From CAG-103 sp048217285 (lineage in GTDB: Bacteria; Bacillota; Clostridia; Oscillospirales; Oscillospiraceae), in the NCBI GenBank assembly GCA_048217285.1, contig DBFWVW010000112.1:1-28849 (forward strand): 28,849 nucleotides of DNA. The letters are read 5' to 3'. Of the stretch, positions 23,823-28,849 are shown piece by piece (position 1 is the first letter of the stretch; each line of letters starts with the position of its first letter). A program made the position numbers and the translations under genes. The notes below the pieces were generated by a model that was not told the origin of the DNA, ran no database searches, and saw nothing but the letters and a program-made list of their open reading frames with translations.

Positions 23823-24742
23823 CAGAGATCCGAAAACTCCGCTAAAATATCGTCGAGGGAGTAGTGCTCACTGTCCGCCTTGGCGGCATCCTCAGCCGGA
23901 GCTTCCGGCTCGACCGGTGCGGCAGGCGCGCTGTTGAGGTAGGCGCGCAGGGGATCCGCCGGAGCCGTCTCTGCGCTGGGGGCGGCGGGCGCTGCTGCCT
24001 CGGGTGCTGCCTGTACCGGCGCCGGAGCGGCGGGCGCTGCCGGGGCGTTTGGTGCGGGCGGCGCTGCCGGGGTCACCGGCTGCGCCTGCACGGGGGCGCG
24101 GTCCCACGCCGCGAACGGATCATCCTTCGCCGGGGCCGGGGCAGCCGGCTGCGCGGCGGGTTCTTTCGGCGCGGCGGGCTGTTCAATGGGCTGCTTCTGC
24201 CTGACGGGCAGGTGCGGCTTGTGCGCCCGGGCGGAGGCATCCGCGCGCTTGTGGGGCTTGCGCGCTTTTTTGGGCGCAGGTGCGTCCTCGCTGCCGTCAC
24301 CCCGGTAGAAGATGACGTGCAGGCACAACGCGATGCCGGCCACGACGATGAAGATATCCGCCAGGTTGAACACGGCGAAGCGCACGAACAGGAAATTGAA
24401 CATATCCACCACGTAGCCGCTGAGAATGCGGTCGATGCAGTTGCCGACCGCGCCGGCCAGCACGAGCACGACCGACCAGCGGCCGACCTTGCCGTGCACG
24501 ACGTTGCGCCGCAGGCAGAACACCGCGATGGCGGCGAACACGACCGTGAAGATGACGAAGATCCAGTGCGGCGCGTGCTGCAGGATGCTGAACGCGGCGC
24601 CGTTGTTGTGGATATTCGTCAGCTCCAGCACGCCGGGGATGAGCGTGATGTGCCCGGTGTCGAGCGGGATATTGAGCGTGACCCAGTACTTCAGGCCTTG
24701 GTCAGCGATGAGGATCAGGATGGCTACGATGGCATACCACAT
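23822..24742 (-). CDS. lspA: lipoprotein signal peptidase (signal peptidase II) with long C-terminal extension
   Basis: This 306-residue protein is twice the usual LspA length (about 150-165). Residues 1-148 form the four-helix membrane peptidase that cleaves prolipoproteins. Both catalytic Asp residues are present: Asp104 in GNCIDRI and Asp129 in FNLADIF. NNGAAFS (46-52) is the conserved substrate-side motif. Residues 149-306 form a cytoplasmic or exposed tail: a basic stretch rich in Lys/Arg/His, a long Ala/Pro-rich low-complexity linker, and an acidic end with YSLDDILAEF. No frameshift or second start is seen, so the extension is a real part of the frame. GAGGA precedes the ATG; the gene is 42 bases after ileS. 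Confidence 0.93.
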   Translation of the reverse strand: MWYAIVAILILIADQGLKYWVTLNIPLDTGHITLIPGVLELTNIHNNGAAFSILQHAPHWIFVIFTVVFAAIAVFCLRRNVVHGKVGRWSVVLVLAGAVGNCIDRILSGYVVDMFNFLFVRFAVFNLADIFIVVAGIALCLHVIFYRGDGSEDAPAPKKARKPHKRADASARAHKPHLPVRQKQPIEQPAAPKEPAAQPAAPAPAKDDPFAAWDRAPVQAQPVTPAAPPAPNAPAAPAAPAPVQAAPEAAAPAAPSAETAPADPLRAYLNSAPAAPVEPEAPAEDAAKADSEHYSLDDILAEFSDL

Positions 24743-24784
24743 AGCGGTTCCTCGCTTTCGGATCAGGATTTTGGGATCGGGGAC

Positions 24785-27592
24785 TTACTCCGCCTTTTGC
24801 GCAGCGACGACAGCGGCGCAGCGCGGGCACAGACCGGTCTCGGGATCGGCCTGCTCGGAGTGCATCCAGCAGCGCGGGCACTTGGTGCCGGGGGCGTTGT
24901 GCACGGAGATGTGCAGGCCGGGGAAGTTCGCGCCGGCGCCGGTGACGGCGTCTTCCGGCACGTCGCCGCCGACGAGGCACTGCGACACGATGAGCAGCTC
25001 GGGCAGGTTCATGCTCTGCACGTCGTCGAGCGCGGCCTTGGCGGCATCATCGTCGGCGCGCAGCGTCACGGCGGCCTCAAGCGGCTTGCCGATGCGCTTC
25101 TCGGCGCGGGCGGCCTCCAGCACGCCGTTGACGTCCGTGCGGACACGGATGAGCACATCCCACTTAGCGAGTTCGTCGTCGCTGAGTGCGTAGGCGTCAA
25201 ACGGCTGGTTCATAACGTTGAGCAACACGTTGCGCGCGTCGTCCCCGGCGCGGTGTGGCATGGCCTGCCAGATCTCGTCGCAGGTGAAGGCGAGGATCGG
25301 GGCGAACATCTTCGTCATGCTGTCGAGGATGAGGAACAGCGCCGTCTGCGCGCTGCGGCGCTTGAGGCTGTTGCGCTCCTCGCAGTAGAGACAGTCCTTG
25401 ATGATGTCGAGGTAGAAGCTCGAGAGCTCCACGACGCAGAAGTCGTTGATCGCGTGCGAGACAACGTGGAATTCATAGTTGTCATACGCCTTGGCCACGC
25501 GGCGGATGAGGTCATTGAGCTTCGTGACGGCCCAGCGGTCGAGTGGGAGCATATTCTCCGGCGCGACGAGGTGCTCGGCGTCAAACCCGTCGAGGTTGCC
25601 GAGGCAGTAGCGCGCGGTGTTGCGGAACTTGAGGTAGTTTTGTGTCAGCTGCTTGAAGATCTCCTTGGAGCAGCGCATATCGGCGTGGTAGTCGGCGCTG
25701 CCCGCCCAGAGGCGCAGCATATCGGCGCCGAACTCGTTGATGATCTCGGCCGGATCCATGCCGTTGCCGAGGGACTTGTGCATGGCCTTGCCCTCGCCGT
25801 CGACCGTCCAGCCGTGCGTCAGGCACTCGCGGTACGGGGCACCCTTGCCGAGCGCGCCGACGGCCACGAGCAGGGACGACTGGAACCAGCCGCGGTACTG
25901 GTCGCCGCCCTCGATATACATATCTGCCGGCCAGAAGCCCTGGTCGCGCTGCATGGCGGCGACGTGGGTGGAGCCGGAATCGAACCAGCCGTCGAGCGTG
26001 TCGGTCTCCTGCGTGAAGTGCTTGCCGCCGCAGTGCGGGCAGGTGAAGCCTTCGGGCAGGATGTCGGCCGCCGGACGGTCGAACCAGGCGTTGCTGCCTT
26101 CCTGCTCAAAGAGCTTGGCCACGGCCTCGATGCTCTCGTCGTTGCACACGGGCTTATGGCAGTCGTCACAATAGAACACCGGGATCGGCAGGCCCCAGCG
26201 GCGCTGGCGGGAGATGCACCAGTCGGCACGCTCGCGGATCATGGCGCCCATGCGCTCCTTGCCCCACGCGGGGAGCCAGCGCACGTTCTCGCACGCGGCG
26301 ACGGCCTCCTCCTTGAACGAGTCCACGGAGCAGAACCACTGCGGTGTGGCGCGGAAGATGATCGGCTGCTTGCAGCGCCAGCAGTGCGGGTAGCTGTGCA
26401 CGATGTCCTCGGACGCGAACAGGGAACCGGCAGCCTTCATGTCCGCGAGGATGACGGGGTTGGACGCCTCCGTGGACATACCGGCGTACTTGCCGGCGTA
26501 GTCGGTGTGGCGGCCCTGATCGTCCACGGGCACGACCATGTCCATGCCGTAGCGCTTGCAGGTCAGGTAGTCGTCGGCGCCGAAGCCGGGCGCGGTGTGC
26601 ACGCAGCCGGTGCCGGAATCCATCGTGACGTAATCCGCCAGCACCAGACGCGAGGTCTTGGGCAGGAACGGGTGGTCGGCGAGCATATTCTCAAAGAAGT
26701 CGCCCGGGTGCTGCTCGAGCACCTCATAGCTGTCAAAGCCGCCGATGTGCATGACCTTTTCGGTCAGGGCGTCGGCCATGACGTACACCTCGCCGTTCGG
26801 GGCCTGAACGAGGTTATACGTTTCGCGCGGATTGAGCGCGATGGCGAGGTTGCCGGGCAGGGTCCAGATCGTCGTCGTCCAGATGACGAAAAAGAGCTTG
26901 CTGTGGTCGACGTTCGGCAGCTTGCCGAGGTCGTCGTGCATCGGGAACTTTACGTACACGGTCGTGCACGGATCGTCCTGATACTCGATCTCCGCCTCGG
27001 CGAGGGCGGTCTCGTCGTGCGCGCACCAGTACACGGGCTTGAGGCCCTTGTAGATGTGGCCGTTTTGATACATCTTGCCGAACACGCGCACCTCGTCGGC
27101 CTCGAAGCCCTTGTTCATGGTTTTGTAGGGGTGCTCCCAGTCGCCCATGACGCCCATGCGCTTGAAGCCGGCCATCTGGCGGTCGATGTATTTCTGCGCA
27201 TAGTCATGGCAGGCGCTGCGGAAGTCGGCAATGCTCATGGCCTTATGGTTGAGCTTTTGCTCCTTGATGATGGCGCTTTCGATGGGCATACCGTGGTTAT
27301 CCCAGCCGGGGATATAGGGGGTATAGTAGCCGCGCATGGCGTAGGAGCGGACGATGAAGTCCTTGAGCGCCTTGTTGAGCGCGTGGCCCATGTGGATGTC
27401 GCCGTTGGAGAACGGAGGGCCGTCGTGCAGGCTGAAGCGCGGCTTGCCATCGTTCTTTTTGAGCATTTCGTTGTACAGGTCCATGTCGTACCAGCGCTGG
27501 AGCATCTCGGGCTCCCGTTTGGCAAGACCGGCGCGCATGGGGAAGTCTGTTTTCGGCAGATTGATCGTGGCATTGTAATCGTTCTTGGACAT
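24785..27592 (-). CDS. ileS: isoleucyl-tRNA synthetase
   Basis: This 935-residue class I synthetase attaches isoleucine to tRNA-Ile. The HIGH signature is HMGH (67-70) after DGPPFSNGD. The KMSKS loop appears as the variant KAMHKS at about residues 600-605. The C-terminal zinc site is formed by Cys905, Cys908, Cys922 and Cys925. Length matches the bacterial (IleS1) type of about 920-940. AGAGGAG lies before the ATG. The 93-base gap after divIVA is mostly filled by a terminator, so there is no room for the T-box leader that often controls ileS in Firmicutes. It heads the ileS-lspA-rluA-PNPOx run. Confidence 0.97.
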   Translation of the reverse strand: MSKNDYNATINLPKTDFPMRAGLAKREPEMLQRWYDMDLYNEMLKKNDGKPRFSLHDGPPFSNGDIHMGHALNKALKDFIVRSYAMRGYYTPYIPGWDNHGMPIESAIIKEQKLNHKAMSIADFRSACHDYAQKYIDRQMAGFKRMGVMGDWEHPYKTMNKGFEADEVRVFGKMYQNGHIYKGLKPVYWCAHDETALAEAEIEYQDDPCTTVYVKFPMHDDLGKLPNVDHSKLFFVIWTTTIWTLPGNLAIALNPRETYNLVQAPNGEVYVMADALTEKVMHIGGFDSYEVLEQHPGDFFENMLADHPFLPKTSRLVLADYVTMDSGTGCVHTAPGFGADDYLTCKRYGMDMVVPVDDQGRHTDYAGKYAGMSTEASNPVILADMKAAGSLFASEDIVHSYPHCWRCKQPIIFRATPQWFCSVDSFKEEAVAACENVRWLPAWGKERMGAMIRERADWCISRQRRWGLPIPVFYCDDCHKPVCNDESIEAVAKLFEQEGSNAWFDRPAADILPEGFTCPHCGGKHFTQETDTLDGWFDSGSTHVAAMQRDQGFWPADMYIEGGDQYRGWFQSSLLVAVGALGKGAPYRECLTHGWTVDGEGKAMHKSLGNGMDPAEIINEFGADMLRLWAGSADYHADMRCSKEIFKQLTQNYLKFRNTARYCLGNLDGFDAEHLVAPENMLPLDRWAVTKLNDLIRRVAKAYDNYEFHVVSHAINDFCVVELSSFYLDIIKDCLYCEERNSLKRRSAQTALFLILDSMTKMFAPILAFTCDEIWQAMPHRAGDDARNVLLNVMNQPFDAYALSDDELAKWDVLIRVRTDVNGVLEAARAEKRIGKPLEAAVTLRADDDAAKAALDDVQSMNLPELLIVSQCLVGGDVPEDAVTGAGANFPGLHISVHNAPGTKCPRCWMHSEQADPETGLCPRCAAVVAAQKAE

Positions 27593-27626
27593 GGTTTTAT
27601 CTTTCTCCTCTCAGAGTTTTATCATC

Positions 27627-27668
27627 AAAAATTGCGCAGGGCGGCACGGCACTGGCCGTCCCGCCCTG
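27627..27668 (-). terminator. terminator after divIVA
   Basis: CAGGGCGG and CCGCCCTG (27637-27644 and 27661-27668) form the lower stem, and an inner ACGGC/GCCGT stem extends it. On the minus strand the hairpin is followed by CGCAATTTTT. Readthrough probably supplies part of ileS expression. Confidence 0.75.
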
Positions 27669-27685
27669 GTTGATTGCGTGTTCAC

Positions 27686-28369
27686 TCAGCTGTTATGCAG
27701 AAAGTGATAAAGCTGCGTGGCGTCGTCTGCTGCACTGTCGGCCGCGGTATCGTCGGTCTCCACCGGCTGCGCCTCCACAGGGGCGGCAGACACGGCGGCC
27801 TCCGCAGGCTGCCCGGCGGCCGGAGCTTCCGGCTGCGCGGGCTGCTTGGCGGGCGCGGACACCGGCTCGGCAGGGGCTGCGCTCACGCTCGCCTGCGGAG
27901 CTGCAGGCTGCGCGGCCGCGGCTTTTGACCCGGCGATTTTATCCAGGTACTCGAGCTGATTCATGCACAGATTACGCACATCTTCCAGAAATTTTGCGCA
28001 GGACGTTTTGGCGGTGAGGAGCTTGGCTTCCTCGTTGGCGGTTTCGTGCTGGAGGCTGCCAAGTATTCGGTCGGACGTGTTCTTGGCCTCGCTGAGTATC
28101 TTGTCAGCGTTGGCCCGAGCGTCGTCCTCTATCTGCTTGCCGACCTTCTGGGCCGACAGTATGGCCAGACGCATGGCGTCTTCGCTGGCGCGGTACTCTT
28201 CTATCTTATCGACCAGCACCTTCATCTTGCCCTTGAGCACAGCAACTTCCTTCTGCGCGTTGGCAAGCTCGGTGGCCACTTCTTCCTGATAGTTCTGCAC
28301 GGCGGCCATGTCGTATCCGCCGAACATCGCTTTTTCAAACGTTTTTTCCCGAATATCCTGAGGAGTCAT
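27686..28369 (-). CDS. divIVA: DivIVA-domain cell-division/polarity protein
   Basis: This 227-residue protein starts with the DivIVA membrane-binding domain (MTPQDIREKTFEKAMFGGYD, residues 1-20). A long coiled coil follows (about 25-140), rich in the regular Ala, Glu, Lys and Leu pattern. An Ala/Pro-rich low-complexity tail (about 150-215) leads to a short conserved-looking end, TQLYHFLHNS. DivIVA proteins bind curved membrane at the septum and poles and recruit division or wall-synthesis partners. GGAGG lies 8 bases before the ATG. It is between sepF and ileS, the usual Firmicutes division cluster, although ylmG and ylmH are not between them. Confidence 0.92.
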   Translation of the reverse strand: MTPQDIREKTFEKAMFGGYDMAAVQNYQEEVATELANAQKEVAVLKGKMKVLVDKIEEYRASEDAMRLAILSAQKVGKQIEDDARANADKILSEAKNTSDRILGSLQHETANEEAKLLTAKTSCAKFLEDVRNLCMNQLEYLDKIAGSKAAAAQPAAPQASVSAAPAEPVSAPAKQPAQPEAPAAGQPAEAAVSAAPVEAQPVETDDTAADSAADDATQLYHFLHNS

Positions 28370-28440
28370 GTTGGTTAATCCTCCATTCTTTCTATAGGTG
28401 TACTACACGATGGGCGCTGCCAGAGACAGTATGCCCGGAT

Positions 28441-28849
28441 TTACAGATGGAACTCGCCCGCTTCCATGTCGTCGAGCTGGTCGCCCATGAGATCGACATT
28501 GAACGGCGTGATGATGTACGTCGCGCTCGCGACGCGGCGGATCTTGCCGTCCTGCGCGTAGGCGACGCCGGACAGGAAGTCGATCAGCCGGCGCGAAATG
28601 GCCGGATCCGTCTTCTCCAGATTGATGAGCACGGCGCGGCGATCGCGCAGATGATCCGCGATCTCTCCGGCGGACTCAAACTGCTTCGGTGTGGCGAGCA
28701 CGACCTTGAGCTGGCCGCCGCTGTTGAGGTTGACGACCTTATCGGCCACGCGGCTGTCGCCCTTCGGCGTGTAGCTCGGCGCGGGCCGCTCCGGCTCTGT
28801 CACCGGATCGTCGCGGATGAAGGTGCTTTTTTTCGGCGCGGGCGCCGGG
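28441..28849 (-). CDS. sepF: cell division protein SepF (5' end outside the window)
   Basis: The frame runs to the window edge, so the N-terminus is missing. The visible part starts with a Pro/Ala-rich linker (PAPAPKKSTFIRDDP). The SepF core follows: VVNLNSGGQLKVVLATPK, RRAVLINLEKTD, RRLIDFLSGVAYA and the C-terminal ATYIITPFNVDL. SepF binds FtsZ and the membrane and shapes the division septum. A GTG at 28803 could be mistaken for the start, but the frame is open above it and SepF normally has an N-terminal amphipathic helix before this linker. It lies directly upstream of divIVA. Confidence 0.92.
   Translation of the reverse strand, partial: PAPAPKKSTFIRDDPVTEPERPAPSYTPKGDSRVADKVVNLNSGGQLKVVLATPKQFESAGEIADHLRDRRAVLINLEKTDPAISRRLIDFLSGVAYAQDGKIRRVASATYIITPFNVDLMGDQLDDMEAGEFHL

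Noticed and set aside
23864..27673. A very long plus-strand open frame opposite lspA and ileS
   Set aside because: It is the antisense mirror of two certain genes in GC-rich DNA. It has no recognisable domain and its protein is dominated by Arg, His, Val and Ala as expected from mirrored codons.
27593..27685. T-box leader controlling ileS
   Set aside because: The gap is only 93 bases and is largely occupied by a terminator hairpin. There is no room for the stem I and antiterminator elements of a T-box.

Overview
The window is high-GC chromosomal DNA that reads like a Gram-positive anaerobe of the Clostridia, most likely an Oscillospirales/Oscillospiraceae-type gut bacterium. The signs are the anaerobic nrdD-nrdG pair, the sepF-divIVA-ileS-lspA-rluA order typical of Firmicutes, a SipW-type signal peptidase with TasA-like proteins, SLH domains, AGGAGG-type ribosome binding sites, and GC-rich codon use. 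This is inferred from gene content; no rRNA marker is present.

Layout. (1) 1-4948, plus strand: galE with its own promoter and terminator, then nrdD-nrdG-dut (anaerobic dNTP supply) behind a consensus promoter with three NrdR-box-like repeats. (2) 4960-12917, minus strand: a tightly coupled seven-gene operon resembling the D-alanylation (dlt) pathway. It encodes an adenylating ligase, a carrier protein, a PLP-dependent fold-III decarboxylase, an MBOAT acyltransferase and three paralogous membrane-anchored SGNH/DltD-like proteins. (3) 12918-13374: a divergent promoter region with tandem 21-nt repeats. (4) 13375-21328, plus strand: a SipW-type signal peptidase, four small TasA/camelysin-like secreted proteins, a 987-residue von Willebrand A (vWA) surface protein, and a TasA-like protein fused to SLH domains, ending at a strong terminator. 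(5) 21389-22330: a remnant resembling a symporter C-terminus and a flavodoxin-like oxidoreductase. (6) 22348-28849, minus strand: sepF (cut by the window edge), divIVA, ileS, lspA, an rluA-type pseudouridine synthase and a NimA-like PNPOx protein.

How it fits together. The two large accessory blocks share one divergent promoter region and both concern the cell surface. The plus-strand block looks like a complete sortase-free fibre system: dedicated signal peptidase, several subunits, a large adhesin-like vWA protein and an SLH anchor. The minus-strand block looks like a dlt-style acylation route with a decarboxylase built in. I propose that an amino acid is loaded on the carrier protein, decarboxylated there (as BtrK does in butirosin biosynthesis), and then passed by the MBOAT protein to surface polymers. 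The MBOAT protein ends in FVYMQF, which fits the F-x-Y-x-x-F acyl-relay motif known from DltX. The ligase appears to lack the Asp that normally holds the alpha-amino group. This block is the best candidate for an undescribed system; its chemistry is inference from motifs and neighbours.

No rRNA, tRNA, CRISPR array, insertion sequence or phage gene was recognised.
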